A DNA stretch of 64,000 bases from positions 1 through 64,000 of the forward strand of contig JAKOXK010000081.1 in assembly GCA_029781035.1 (NCBI GenBank), in the 5' to 3' direction. The position numbers and the translations under genes are program-made. This stretch comes from Armatimonadota bacterium (GTDB taxonomy: Bacteria; Armatimonadota; Fimbriimonadia; Fimbriimonadales; Fimbriimonadaceae). This document shows, piece after piece, positions 34,303 to 43,589 of the stretch. The notes under the pieces are model-generated. The model saw nothing but the letters and a program-made list of their open reading frames with translations, did not search any database and was not told where the DNA came from. Every line of letters starts with the position of its first letter. Positions within the stretch are counted from its first letter, which is position 1.

Positions 34303-34947
34303 TCAGAGCGGCCGGAGCGGCTCTGGACTGTGGAAGTGGGCGTTGTCGAAGAAAGGCAGGCCGAGGACCGACGAGTACCGATGAGCCAGGGCCGCCATCG
34401 GACCGGCCATGTGGTTCAGCGACGCTCCGGCCGCAAGGCTGTGTAACGATTGGCCAACGACCAAGAGAGGCATCCGGCTGCCCTTCCAGTGCAAAACGAT
34501 CCTGTATACGACGACAGGGCCGGTCGGCAGGATCTTGGCCTCCGACAGCAAGACCACCGCGTCCAAGTCGTTCAAGCGGCCGCGGGTCCACCTTTTGAGC
34601 GGCCCTTTACCTTCGAGGCGGTGAAAAGTCCGCGCCCTCAGATCGCAAGTCATACGCTCGTTCGAGAGGGCAGCCCAGACGCCGGCCAAAACCACCGCGA
34701 TCCCCGTCCAGAGCCGCCACTCCGGCAAACCAAAGCCGTCGAGCCATCGAACGAACAACCCTGATGCAGCGACCAAGGCTCCGCCGACAAGACAGATCAT
34801 GACCAGGCCGTCGTACCAGTGCGGCGGCGCAAAGACCAGCTTCTTGTCTTCGCCGATAAACCGACCCACGAGCGGAGTTTCCAGACCGATCTTCAGACGT
34901 GGCGTCAGACGCCTTCCTTCCCAGCCACGAGGCTCTCCACCAGTCAT
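34303..34947 (-). CDS. Two-TM membrane protein of unknown function
   Basis: About 214 residues from ATG 34945-34947. Two hydrophobic segments lie near residues 47-65 (LVMICLVGGALVAASGLFV) and 76-95 (LWTGIAVVLAGVWAALSNE). The C-terminal half is a soluble domain with RTFHRLEGKGPLKRWTRGRL and VVYRIVLHWKG, a pattern seen in small membrane proteins with a PH-like tail. No diagnostic family motif. Divergent from the MFS gene with only 28 bp between starts. The 180 bp between its stop and the surface-protein start (34123-34302) hold no further gene. Confidence 0.7.
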   Translation of the reverse strand: MTGGEPRGWEGRRLTPRLKIGLETPLVGRFIGEDKKLVFAPPHWYDGLVMICLVGGALVAASGLFVRWLDGFGLPEWRLWTGIAVVLAGVWAALSNERMTCDLRARTFHRLEGKGPLKRWTRGRLNDLDAVVLLSEAKILPTGPVVVYRIVLHWKGSRMPLLVVGQSLHSLAAGASLNHMAGPMAALAHRYSSVLGLPFFDNAHFHSPEPLRPL

Positions 34948-34975
34948 CGCCGACCAGTCTAGGCCAAAATGCGCT

Positions 34976-36202
34976 GTGGCCGCACGACTCCAGTGGACGA
35001 AAGCCGAGAAGCTGGTCGTGTTCGTCGCGTGGCTCGGCTGGACGTTCGACATCATGGATGCGGCGATATTCAACCTGGCCAAGCAGCCTCTTGTGACCGA
35101 GGTGCTGGGTGGACCAGTTGCCTACCAGCGTCAAGGCCCGGCGGTGGAAGCCGACATTCTGCGCGTGTTCCTGATCGGCTGGTCGCTGGGAGGGATCGCG
35201 TTCGGCTGGTTGGCGGACCGCTGGGGCCGTTTGCGCACCCTGACGTTGACCGTTCTCATGTATTCCGTCTTCACCGGGCTCACCGCGCTTTGCCACAGCC
35301 TATGGCAGGTGGAGGCCGTCCGGTTTGTGACCGGACTCGGCATAGGCGGTGAGTGGGCGGCAGGGGCAGCGCTTGTGGCCGAGTCGGTCTCCGAAGACAA
35401 GCGGGCGCGCGCCTCGTCATGGCTCCAAAGCGCCGCTGCGTTTGGTCCCGCCTTTGCCGCGTTCGCCAACTATGGTCTGGCGGGTGCCAGTTGGAGACTG
35501 CTTTTCCTCGTAGGGGTGTTGCCCGCATTCGCCACGACAATCGTCCGCCGATTCGTCCGCGAGCCCGAGCGACCGAGCCAGGAACGGGCTTCCGACCAAA
35601 GATCCGCGTTTCCATGGAAAATGGCCGTGATCGCTCTTGTGCTGGGAACTGCCGGCATCGCAACGGCGCAGAACGTGTCGTTTTGGCTGCCCAACCTGGT
35701 TGCGGCCACAAGCCCGGGAGTCACGAAGGCCGACCTCCAGACCCGCCAAAGCTCGGCTCTTCTCTCCCTACACATCGGGACCCTGATCGGCGTCTTCCTG
35801 GTGCCCTGGCTGTGCAGCCGGTGGGGTCGAAAAAAGACGCTCCTAGCGAGTTATGTGCTGGCGCCGGTCTCCGTCGTGGTTGTCGCCAGCATCGCGAAGA
35901 CTTACGGCCTGCTCCTCATAGCCGCTCCTCTGATGTCCGTCTTCACGATAGGGATCAGCGCTGCCTTCGTCCTCTATTTCCCAGAGCTCTTCCCTAGGGT
36001 GCATCGCGCGACGGGGGCCGGTGTCGCCTACAATGCCGGGCGCATCTTGGCCTCTGCATTCCCCATCTTGACCGCCCAGTTGATAGCCGACAGCCATGGG
36101 GACGTTGCCAAATCGGTGGCCCAGACAGCACTGATCCTCGCGGTCGGCGCTATCGCCCTCGCCTTTGCCCCGGAGACGAAGGGCCAACCGCTTCCCGTGT
36201 AA
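34976..36202 (+). CDS. Major facilitator superfamily transporter
   Basis: About 408 residues from GTG 34976-34978, chosen because the reading frame before it is only shadow of the divergent gene; the start is uncertain. Twelve hydrophobic segments are visible. MFS motif A appears as GWLADRWGRLRTL in the loop between helices 2 and 3 and is repeated as CSRWGRKKTLL in the second half. GLGIGGEWAAGAALVAES is typical of the metabolite:H+ symporter (aromatic acid/sugar) subgroup. Substrate unknown. No soluble catabolic partner lies next to it. Confidence 0.9.
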   Translation: MAARLQWTKAEKLVVFVAWLGWTFDIMDAAIFNLAKQPLVTEVLGGPVAYQRQGPAVEADILRVFLIGWSLGGIAFGWLADRWGRLRTLTLTVLMYSVFTGLTALCHSLWQVEAVRFVTGLGIGGEWAAGAALVAESVSEDKRARASSWLQSAAAFGPAFAAFANYGLAGASWRLLFLVGVLPAFATTIVRRFVREPERPSQERASDQRSAFPWKMAVIALVLGTAGIATAQNVSFWLPNLVAATSPGVTKADLQTRQSSALLSLHIGTLIGVFLVPWLCSRWGRKKTLLASYVLAPVSVVVVASIAKTYGLLLIAAPLMSVFTIGISAAFVLYFPELFPRVHRATGAGVAYNAGRILASAFPILTAQLIADSHGDVAKSVAQTALILAVGAIALAFAPETKGQPLPV

Positions 36203-36224
36203 GGAGTCCCAAATAATGAAGGAA

Positions 36225-36247
36225 GGTGCCCGGCGATGCCGGACACC
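36225..36247. terminator. Inverted repeat between convergent genes, possible bidirectional terminator
   Basis: GGTGCCCGGC and GCCGGACACC flank a three-base loop (nine of ten pairs). It lies 22 bp past the MFS stop and 26 bp past the stop of the convergent secreted-protein gene. On the minus strand a TTCCTTCATTATTT tract follows. Confidence 0.5.
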
Positions 36248-36273
36248 TCGTCGAAAAGTGACTCCGCCGAAAA

Positions 36274-36846
36274 TCAGGGCTTGGGGGCGCTGACCTGAAG
36301 GGCTTGGGTCGCCTCGCTGATCGCTAGGTCGATGAGTTGACTGGCCTCTCTGACGTATCCGCCAAAGGGCTGCGTGACCTTGCCGAGGTCCGCCAGCGCC
36401 GCGCGCAGTTGAACGAGCCCTTGACGCATCATTTCGTCGCTCTTGGCGATCTGTTGAGGTGAATAGCGATTCCTGTTGAACTCCTTGACATTCGTGATCC
36501 TCTTCAACATGGCCTGAGCACTCTCGGTCGGCGCGGGCAAGCCGGGCCGCCAATTGTAGGCGGCACGTAGCTCTTGGATCGCCAGCTTCGTGATCTCCAT
36601 CGCACGGTGGCGGTGTCCGTCATAGATCGGCAGAGCGGCACGCATGGCCTTCTCGGCTGACCGGCAAGCTTTGGCCGCAATTTGGATCGCGGCGTGGTCC
36701 GAATCTTTGCTCGGTACCTTGATCTTGTTGCCTGCCTTCTTCCCTACGTGCGTCGGGTTGGCCGGATGGCCGGGACGGTTTTGGGCCAGGACAGGCGCCG
36801 TGCTGATCGCAAACGCCAGCAGGGCCAGAAACATCGCTCTTCTCAT
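36274..36846 (-). CDS. Secreted helical protein (paralog of 38087-38650)
   Basis: About 190 residues from ATG 36844-36846, with GGAG nine bases upstream (a second ATG at 36861 has no spacing for one). A signal peptide (MRRAMFLALLAFAISTAPVL) ends at AQ. The mature part is almost wholly alpha-helical and basic, with ALPIYDGHRHRAMEITKLA as the most distinctive block and ITNVKEFNRN and SQLIDLAISEATQAL later. The block ALPIYxGxRxR and the later helix recur in the gene at 38087, on the other side of the M28 peptidase. Function unknown; probably periplasmic. Confidence 0.78.
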   Translation of the reverse strand: MRRAMFLALLAFAISTAPVLAQNRPGHPANPTHVGKKAGNKIKVPSKDSDHAAIQIAAKACRSAEKAMRAALPIYDGHRHRAMEITKLAIQELRAAYNWRPGLPAPTESAQAMLKRITNVKEFNRNRYSPQQIAKSDEMMRQGLVQLRAALADLGKVTQPFGGYVREASQLIDLAISEATQALQVSAPKP

Positions 36847-36948
36847 GGTTTCATTCTCCAAACAAAGGCCTAGAAGGCCATGCCTGAGAGGACGCTCGCA
36901 CCTTTCTATTGTTCAGGTGGGACACGGACCAGTCATCATACGGGCATC

Positions 36949-38094
36949 ATGTTCGCGTTCCTCGCTGCCGCCGTAGATGTGACCGACCAAACCTCGATCT
37001 GGGAACAAGTCGACCAGAAACGACTCCAGGCGACTGTTGAAAAGCTGGCCAGCTTTAATACACGGAACACGAACACCCCGGAACTCGGGCAAGCTTGTGA
37101 TTGGGTCGCAAGCCAGTTCCAGGAGATTCCTGGTCTACAGGTCGAAACCATACGGTACACACTGCCCTCCAGTCGCCGCGTGCCCGTCACCAAGGAAGTC
37201 CCTGAGGTCGTGGCGACCTTGCCGGGGAAGACCGACCGGACGCTCCTGGTAGGTGGCCATGTGGACACGATCAACATGCAAGCGGACATCGCGACAGGAC
37301 GGGCTCCTGGTGCCAATGACGATGCCTCCGGCGTGGCCTTGACTCTGGAGTTGGCGCGGCTCATGGCCAAGCATCAATGGAACCAGACCATCAAGTTCGT
37401 CGCGTTCAGCGGCGAGGAACAAGGTCTGGTCGGCTCGACCGCCCTCGCCAAAATCGCGCACGCCCAGAAATGGAACCTTGAGGCGGTCTTGAGCAACGAC
37501 ATGGTCGGCAACAGCTCGAACAAAGCTGGACAAAAGGACAGCAAGCACGTGCGTGTGTTCAGCGAGGAAGGTGCGACCCACGAAAGCCGCGAATTGGCTC
37601 GGGTCGTCGAGTGGCTCGTTCGCCACAACATCAAGGGCTTTGGGGTCAAGCTCGTGTTCCGACGGGACCGTTTCGGACGCGGAGGCGACCACACACCGTT
37701 CGTTGAACAAGGATTCAGCGCCGTGCGGTTCGTCGAAGTCCACGAGGAATACAGTCGCCAACACACACCAGATGACCTTCCGCAGTATGTGGATTTCAGC
37801 TATCTCGCGAACAACGTGCGCGCCAACGCAGTTGCCTTGGCGTCATTAGCCCAGGCGGGACCGGCTCCAACCGACGTGCGGATTGTCCGAGACCAGTCGC
37901 AAGACACCACGATCCACTGGAAGTCGACCCCTGGAACCCGATACGCCCTCTACTGGCGTGAGACGACCAGCCCAGTATGGGAAAGCTACAGGGAGGTTGG
38001 CGAGACGAACGAAGCGAAGGTGACCCTTGTCAACAAAGACGACCATGTGTTCGCTGTCGGCGCCGTCGGGGGCATCCCGCAGGAGGCTAAGTAG
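36949..38094 (+). CDS. M28 family zinc aminopeptidase with C-terminal beta domain
   Basis: About 381 residues from ATG 36949-36951, with a short signal-like start (MFAFLAAAVDVTD). The co-catalytic zinc site is complete: LLVGGHVDTINM supplies His/Asp, GANDDASGVALTLELA the bridging Asp, FSGEEQGLVGS the catalytic Glu and metal Glu, LSNDMVGN an Asp, and EEYSRQHTPDD the last His. The C-terminal 80 residues (VRIVRDQSQDTTIHWKS and onward) look like a fibronectin-III-like beta sandwich, as found in some secreted M28 peptidases. It likely trims peptides in the periplasm or outside the cell. The 3' end overlaps the convergent paralog gene by 8 bp. Confidence 0.92.
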   Translation: MFAFLAAAVDVTDQTSIWEQVDQKRLQATVEKLASFNTRNTNTPELGQACDWVASQFQEIPGLQVETIRYTLPSSRRVPVTKEVPEVVATLPGKTDRTLLVGGHVDTINMQADIATGRAPGANDDASGVALTLELARLMAKHQWNQTIKFVAFSGEEQGLVGSTALAKIAHAQKWNLEAVLSNDMVGNSSNKAGQKDSKHVRVFSEEGATHESRELARVVEWLVRHNIKGFGVKLVFRRDRFGRGGDHTPFVEQGFSAVRFVEVHEEYSRQHTPDDLPQYVDFSYLANNVRANAVALASLAQAGPAPTDVRIVRDQSQDTTIHWKSTPGTRYALYWRETTSPVWESYREVGETNEAKVTLVNKDDHVFAVGAVGGIPQEAK

Positions 38095-38650
38095 CCCGCT
38101 TCTTCGATTTCGGCTTGGCGCCATGAACGGGCCCGACTGCTCGTACGATGTCCGCTAAGGCCAGATCCACCAAGCTCCTGGCGTTTTTGAAGGAGAGGCT
38201 GCTCACGCTTTTGACCCTTGCCAGATCGGTCTTGGCTGCCGACAAAGCCAAGCCGGCTCTATTGAAAGACGCATCACTTGCTGCTGCCTGCACGGCCTTC
38301 ACAGAACTGCGGGGCTTCTCTTTGACATCGGGGATCTTCCTCAGCTGTTCATTGAGGGCGGCCTCTTCTCGCTGTCCGCTCATGGCGCGGTCGCGCGGCC
38401 GGAACTGAAGCGCGACGGTCAAGTCGTCGACGGCCAGCTTGACGAGATAGTGGACCCGGTTCTGGCGACCCCCATAGATGGGAAGAGCCTTGTCCACGAG
38501 TCCTTGGGCTTCCTTGAGGTGGACCATCGCCGAATTCATCGCTTTCGGGTCGTCTTCCTGGTGAAGCCGGGCTCCATTCGCTCGACTGACGTTGACCGCG
38601 AGGACACAGAACGACAAGACCATGATCGCGCCGATCTGGAGACGTGTCAT
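38087..38650 (-). CDS. Secreted helical protein (paralog of 36274-36846)
   Basis: A 187-residue protein with a signal peptide (MTRLQIGAIMVLSFCVLAVN) and a helical, basic mature region. The block ALPIYGGRQNRVHYLVKLA and the following DLTVALQFRPRD match the paralog at 36274, and IPDVKEK parallels its ITNVKEF. It ends GAKPKSKKRAT, a very basic tail. Its role is unknown. Both paralogs sit on the minus strand on either side of the plus-strand M28 peptidase gene, which suggests an ancestral duplication or repeated insertion of the peptidase gene. Confidence 0.78.
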   Translation of the reverse strand: MTRLQIGAIMVLSFCVLAVNVSRANGARLHQEDDPKAMNSAMVHLKEAQGLVDKALPIYGGRQNRVHYLVKLAVDDLTVALQFRPRDRAMSGQREEAALNEQLRKIPDVKEKPRSSVKAVQAAASDASFNRAGLALSAAKTDLARVKSVSSLSFKNARSLVDLALADIVRAVGPVHGAKPKSKKRAT

Positions 38651-38756
38651 CGGCGAGAGTATGAAGGATCCGGATGGGATCTAAGCGGATGTGTCCTTCG
38701 TCACTTCCTCACCTGGGCCCGAAACCGCCACTCGGGTTTCTGCCGTATCCTTAGTC

Positions 38757-40217
38757 GTGGCCAGCAAGCCTTGCCTCGTTCTTGTCGTCGGCCTTCTCGG
38801 TCTGTCCGCTTCCGCTCAAGAGCCGACTCTCGTGACAGAGGCGTACAAGGCTCTTGCCAGCCAGCCGTACTGGATCCACCCCAAGATGAAGGGCACGGTC
38901 GACACGGGGGCCGTAGACGCCATCATCCGCAACACTAAGTCGCTCGCAGTCAAGCTGCTCGTTGTCCCGGAGTTGGGCCAGAAGTGGAGGTCAGGCAGCA
39001 CGGAACTGAGGGGAGCCTATGCCAAATGGCTCTTCAGGAAACAACTACACCTGAGCGACGCGGTGTTGGTAGTCGGCACCCAACATGGCATCACAGCCTA
39101 TAGTGACCGGTTGCCAGAAGCGGCCTTGTTGACCTTGAACAACGATGCGGCCAAAGTAGGCTCAGCCTCGGACATGACTCCAGCCTTCACTTCGCTGATC
39201 GCTGCCGTGGTCCGGGAGCAGGCCGATGCCAGAAAGGCTTTCGGGAAGCAGGTCGATGCCACAAGCCCTCAGGGCCTTCCCGAAGAGAAAGGGTCGGCTG
39301 TTCCCCTGCTCGCAACGGGAGGGATCATCGCCGTGGTCGTCGGTTTGGGATGGTTCGCCACGAAACGCCTCCGGTTCAGCTCGAGCCTCACACGGGCACG
39401 CGGCTACAAGGACAAAGCCATCAACGGCATCGCTTACCTTGACGGTTACATGGATCTGCTGCCCGAGGGCGAAGCAAAGCGGACATTGGAGAACGAGCGG
39501 GAATCGGCCGCGGCCGAGTTTGACACGGGGCTCAAGCTGTTGGAACGGGCAGCAACCCCCAACGACACGGACGGTGCCATCCTCAGGTTCGAAACCGCGC
39601 ATCAGCACGTCTTGGCCGGCAAGTCGGTCATCGAAGAGGCTACCGGCGGAACGTCTGTCGCCTATGCCGAGGCGCCAGCAGGGTTCGAAGACATCGACGA
39701 CCCAAGGATATTCCAGCCGGTCAAGAACGTCTGCTTCTTCTGCTCCCAGCCAGGAAAGGGTGATCTGACTCCGGTGACCATCAATGCGCACGGTCAACGC
39801 AAAACCGTCCTCGCTTGCCCCAGGGACCTCGCCACTCTGAGATCGGGCCAGGAGCCGCAAGTCGCGGGCAGGACGACGAACGGCACGTTTGTCCCATGGT
39901 ATGGCGTCCAGTCGTACAACCCGGTCACGGACTACGGCTCACAGTCGTTCCTTTGGGACATGCTTGCTCTCAGCGCCATCGCCGACGCCGCTTCTTCACA
40001 CCACAGTCACGATGACGGGGGCTCGGGCTGGACGTCGCCCGACCCGTTCGGTTCGCCAAACCTCGGTGGTGACTGGACTACAAGCACAGGGTCTTCGTCG
40101 TTCGACGCCGGTGGTGGCTCCTGGGACGCAGGAGGTTCCTTCGACTCAGGTGGCGGCTCTTGGGATTCAGGCGGGGGCGGATTTGACTCTGGCGGTAGCG
40201 GTGGTGGCGACTTCTGA
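38757..40217 (+). CDS. TPM-domain-like secreted/membrane protein with Gly/Ser-rich C-terminus
   Basis: About 486 residues from GTG 38757-38759; an upstream GTG at 38691 is possible. A signal peptide (VASKPCLVLVVGLLGLSAS) is followed by a domain of about 140 residues (KLLVVPELGQKW, DAVLVVGTQHGITAYSDRL) that resembles the TPM/YgcG fold. A membrane segment at about 200-220 follows (VPLLATGGIIAVVVGLGWF), then a helical region and a three-cysteine patch (NVCFFCSQPGKGD plus LACPRDLATL) that could bind a metal. The last 80 residues are low complexity, rich in G, S, D and W, as in YgcG-like proteins. Function unknown. Confidence 0.72.
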   Translation: MASKPCLVLVVGLLGLSASAQEPTLVTEAYKALASQPYWIHPKMKGTVDTGAVDAIIRNTKSLAVKLLVVPELGQKWRSGSTELRGAYAKWLFRKQLHLSDAVLVVGTQHGITAYSDRLPEAALLTLNNDAAKVGSASDMTPAFTSLIAAVVREQADARKAFGKQVDATSPQGLPEEKGSAVPLLATGGIIAVVVGLGWFATKRLRFSSSLTRARGYKDKAINGIAYLDGYMDLLPEGEAKRTLENERESAAAEFDTGLKLLERAATPNDTDGAILRFETAHQHVLAGKSVIEEATGGTSVAYAEAPAGFEDIDDPRIFQPVKNVCFFCSQPGKGDLTPVTINAHGQRKTVLACPRDLATLRSGQEPQVAGRTTNGTFVPWYGVQSYNPVTDYGSQSFLWDMLALSAIADAASSHHSHDDGGSGWTSPDPFGSPNLGGDWTTSTGSSSFDAGGGSWDAGGSFDSGGGSWDSGGGGFDSGGSGGGDF

Positions 40218-40234
40218 CGGGCCGTTGATCGTGG

Positions 40235-41353
40235 TCACGCCGCCAGCAAGTCGCCCGAGCGTCCGGTGTCCAATTCACGGGTGACACGTTCGACCTTGGA
40301 CCTCACTTCGAGGAAGGCTTCGACGATCATCGGGTCGAAGTGCGTACCAGAAGCGCTCACAAGCGCCGAAATTGCAGCGGCCTCGTTCAATGGCAGCTTG
40401 TAAGGACGTTGAGAGCGCAGGGCATCGTACACGTCGGAAACCGCGACGATCCTGGCCGCAACGGAGATCTCATCGCCCGAAAGCTTGTTCGGATACCCGC
40501 TGCCATCCCACTTCTCATGGTGTTGGAGGGCGATCGCCGAGGCCAAGCTCAAGCACGGCGAAGACAGAGAGCTGACCATCTCAGGATCCGCGTTCACGCA
40601 GTCAGGGAGGAGACACGGGCTGGCCAGAATGTCGTGACCGATCTGGCAGTGCTGTTGCATGACATGACGCTCGTGTCCGGTCAGAGGACCGTTCTTCTTG
40701 AGGATCGCGTCGGGGATTCCGAGCTTGCCGATATCGTGAAGTGGTGCTGCCAGCAAGATCAGATCCATGAAGCTTTGATCGAATCCAAGTGCTTTGGCTA
40801 TCAGCCGTGAGCTGTAACCGACGCGCAACGTATGGTTGCCCGTGTCGGCATCGTGGATCTCGGCCGCCTTGGACAGACGAAGGACCAACTCTAGGTGCGA
40901 CCGTTCCAACTGGACGGTGCGCTCACGGACCAGGTTCTCCAGGTGCGAGTTCTGTTGCGCGAGGTAGTCCTGCAACGCCTTAAGCCGCAGTACCGATTGG
41001 AGTCGAGCCATGAGGTCTTCCGGCTCGACCGGCTTGTTCAACAGGTCGGTCGCTCCGATCTCAAGCGCCTGTCGCTTAAGGTTACGATCGTTACACCCTG
41101 TCAGAACGATGATCGGGATCGACTCCCATTCTGCTTTGGACCGTACTCGTCGGATCAACTCCATTCCGGTCGTGCCCGGCATGTTGTGGTCAGTGACCAG
41201 AACGTCAATGGGTTCGACCGACATCTGGGTGTACGCAGATTCGGCGTCTTCTGCGAAGCGGCAATCCCAGCGCTCCGTCTGATCCCAGAGCATTCGGCTG
41301 ATCCCTTTCCGAACATTGGGCTCGTCATCCACGAACAGGATCACGGGCCTCAT
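40235..41353 (-). CDS. Response regulator with HD-GYP (c-di-GMP phosphodiesterase-type) output domain
   Basis: A 372-residue protein. The receiver domain (1-120) has FVDDEPN, the phospho-acceptor aspartate in VLVTDHNMPGTTG, and the conserved Lys in LLNKPVEPED. A helical linker (QQNSHLENLVRERTVQLE) leads to an HD-GYP domain with HDIGKLGIPDAIL (catalytic His-Asp) and HHEKWDGSGYPNKL (G-Y-P signature). It likely hydrolyses cyclic di-GMP when phosphorylated. The ATG overlaps the upstream histidine-kinase stop (ATGA at 41350-41353), so the two form a coupled two-component system. Confidence 0.95.
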   Translation of the reverse strand: MRPVILFVDDEPNVRKGISRMLWDQTERWDCRFAEDAESAYTQMSVEPIDVLVTDHNMPGTTGMELIRRVRSKAEWESIPIIVLTGCNDRNLKRQALEIGATDLLNKPVEPEDLMARLQSVLRLKALQDYLAQQNSHLENLVRERTVQLERSHLELVLRLSKAAEIHDADTGNHTLRVGYSSRLIAKALGFDQSFMDLILLAAPLHDIGKLGIPDAILKKNGPLTGHERHVMQQHCQIGHDILASPCLLPDCVNADPEMVSSLSSPCLSLASAIALQHHEKWDGSGYPNKLSGDEISVAARIVAVSDVYDALRSQRPYKLPLNEAAAISALVSASGTHFDPMIVEAFLEVRSKVERVTRELDTGRSGDLLAA

Positions 41354-43470
41354 GCCGCATCCTCCAGCGGATCACTTTCACCAAGTTCCAAAGGAACGGA
41401 AACAGGCAAAGCGATCGTGAACTCGGTCCCCTTTCCGAGCACTGACGAGAACTCGATCGTGCCTCCGTGTCTCTCGACCACGTTCCGGGTGATGGCCAAG
41501 CCCATGCCGGTTCCGACTCCGACTCCTTTGGTGGTGAAGAACTGCTCAAAGACCTTCTCACGCAGGTCTTCCGGGATTCCGTTTCCGTTGTCTGTGATCG
41601 TGATCGCCACATGGTCGCCGCCCATCGCGGACCGGATTTCGATCAGTCCTTTTTCATTCGTGTTGCCGACTCGTTCCTTGATTGCGTGGGCCGAATTCAC
41701 GACAAGATTGACAATGACTTGGCCCACTTCGCCCGGATTGCATGGAACCATGGGCAGACTTGGCAGCAGGTCCATCCTGACGTCGGCGACCGATTTCCAC
41801 TCGTGACGCGCGACGATCGTCGAGCTTTCAATGATTTGATTCAAGTTGGCCATTACCCGCCCCGTCACGCCGGGGTGGGCAAAGTCGCGCATCGCCTTGA
41901 CGATCTCTGAGATCCTCCGGATACCGTCGAGGCTCTCCTGTACGGCCTCAGGCACTTCGTGCAGCATCTCACCCAGCCGCATTCGGTGGGCGTCGGCCAA
42001 GACCATCTTGGCATCGGCTGGTTGGAGGCTGTCAGTCGTAGCGTCTTCGAGTGCTCCGGCCATCCTTTCCAGGATGCGCGTGTACCTCTCGCTGACAGTC
42101 TCGAGAAACCGTAAGTTGTCGCCAATGAACTGGACCGGAGTGTTGATCTCGTGTGCGACGCCTGCTGCCAGTTCCCCGACGGCCTGCATCTTCCGGGCGT
42201 GGACCAGGTCGGACGTGCGGGTCACGATCTCCCGCTCAAGGCCCTTGTTGACCTCCTCAAGCTTCTTTCGGGAGCTGCTTGCGAACCCAATGAACGACAC
42301 GGTGATCAGTGAGACGAGTGCGACCATAAGCCCGGCGACCCAATGGAACTGGTTGGCCGCCACAACGTCTGGCCGTGTCGTGAATCCTGTGTCTCTGCGC
42401 CCTACCCAAAGCCACCACGGACTCATGGCGCCTGCGACCCTGACGGGGAGAATCTGACTGTAGACGAGACTATCATCGGGCCGGTCCCCACGACCCTCGC
42501 TAAGGGCCTTTCGAAACGGCCCAGACTCTCGAAAAGACTCCTGGAACCCTGTCTCACTGTTGATGACACCATATTCAGGCGTCGGCAGGGCCTGGATCAG
42601 CTGCGACGTCAGAATGACTCCGGACACACAGCCTTGGAGACGGCCGTCCAGTCCGTAGTAAGGCACTGAGACCACGATTCCCGACCTCGTCCAGTTGTCC
42701 GGGTGTTCCGAGGAGTAGTTGGAGTTGTCGCACGTGATGACCTCGCGGCTGTACTGAATCGGATAGACGAGCTTCTGGACTTGCGCTTCGGTCGGGTACT
42801 TCTTGACGAACCAGTCGAGCTGGTGCCGCATGGCGCGATACTCGTACGTTTCGACCTCGGCCACTTCGTCGGAGTCCCGTTGCCTGACCTTGGAACCAGC
42901 GGTTTTGCCAACGATCCGATCATCGAAAGACTTGAGTGGCGCCCCGTATTTCGCCGACAACGGATCCACCTTGTCAGGCTGCATGTCAACAGGGACAATA
43001 TAGAGCTCGGAAAGGCCGACTGTCGCTCCCAAGCTGTGATAGAGCTCTTCGGTCGCCTGGTTCGAGTCCTCGCCCATTTCCTGGCCCGGTTTCGACAGCC
43101 TGCGGACTCCGGGAAGCCGGGCGATCGTCTTGAGGCCAAGGGCGATTTGACTGAGAGAGGAGCTCAATTGGTCACGGACTTGCTCGGCCGACCTAGCCGC
43201 TTCCTTTCGAAACGATTGCCGAGCCGCCGTCAGATCGGCGTTCTTCTTCCATTCAATACCGCCCCAGGCCAAGGCTGCGACTGCCAGGAATCCGGCAGCT
43301 TGGAGGCGCGGACGAGCACCAAGCCATGACAGGCTCGACCCGTAGCCTCCTCGGCCGAACCAAAGCGGCGGCCGGGGCTCCTTGCGGCAAAGTTGACGAT
43401 ATTGCACGGAAACGGTTATCGAGAGTATCGGTGTTCGAGAGGTGCAACAACAGGTAAGCGTGACTTCCAA
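41350..43470 (-). CDS. Membrane-bound sensor histidine kinase
   Basis: Up to 706 residues; the true start may lie later (a GTG near 43405 is one candidate), because the first 55 residues are not conserved-looking and no ribosome-binding site is seen. A first TM segment (LQAAGFLAVAALAWGGIEW) lies near residues 57-75. A periplasmic sensor region of about 290 residues follows (Cache-like in length and strand pattern, unproven). The second TM is WVAGLMVALVSLITVSFIGF. The HisKA block is AAGVAHEINTPVQFIGDN with the phospho-accepting His, and the ATPase domain has DNGNGIPEDLREKVFEQF and GTGMGLAITRN. The input signal is unknown. Coupled to the HD-GYP regulator. Confidence 0.9.
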   Translation of the reverse strand: MEVTLTCCCTSRTPILSITVSVQYRQLCRKEPRPPLWFGRGGYGSSLSWLGARPRLQAAGFLAVAALAWGGIEWKKNADLTAARQSFRKEAARSAEQVRDQLSSSLSQIALGLKTIARLPGVRRLSKPGQEMGEDSNQATEELYHSLGATVGLSELYIVPVDMQPDKVDPLSAKYGAPLKSFDDRIVGKTAGSKVRQRDSDEVAEVETYEYRAMRHQLDWFVKKYPTEAQVQKLVYPIQYSREVITCDNSNYSSEHPDNWTRSGIVVSVPYYGLDGRLQGCVSGVILTSQLIQALPTPEYGVINSETGFQESFRESGPFRKALSEGRGDRPDDSLVYSQILPVRVAGAMSPWWLWVGRRDTGFTTRPDVVAANQFHWVAGLMVALVSLITVSFIGFASSSRKKLEEVNKGLEREIVTRTSDLVHARKMQAVGELAAGVAHEINTPVQFIGDNLRFLETVSERYTRILERMAGALEDATTDSLQPADAKMVLADAHRMRLGEMLHEVPEAVQESLDGIRRISEIVKAMRDFAHPGVTGRVMANLNQIIESSTIVARHEWKSVADVRMDLLPSLPMVPCNPGEVGQVIVNLVVNSAHAIKERVGNTNEKGLIEIRSAMGGDHVAITITDNGNGIPEDLREKVFEQFFTTKGVGVGTGMGLAITRNVVERHGGTIEFSSVLGKGTEFTIALPVSVPLELGESDPLEDAA

Positions 43471-43589
43471 GACCAGAGGTCGAGCGACGTGACCAAGCGT
43501 GTAAGGTGAGCGCTCAGAGACACCTCACGCTTGCTGACCCTGGAAGTTTGCCAGGCACAATCGGCCGGTCTGTGGCGTATAAAGGTGAC

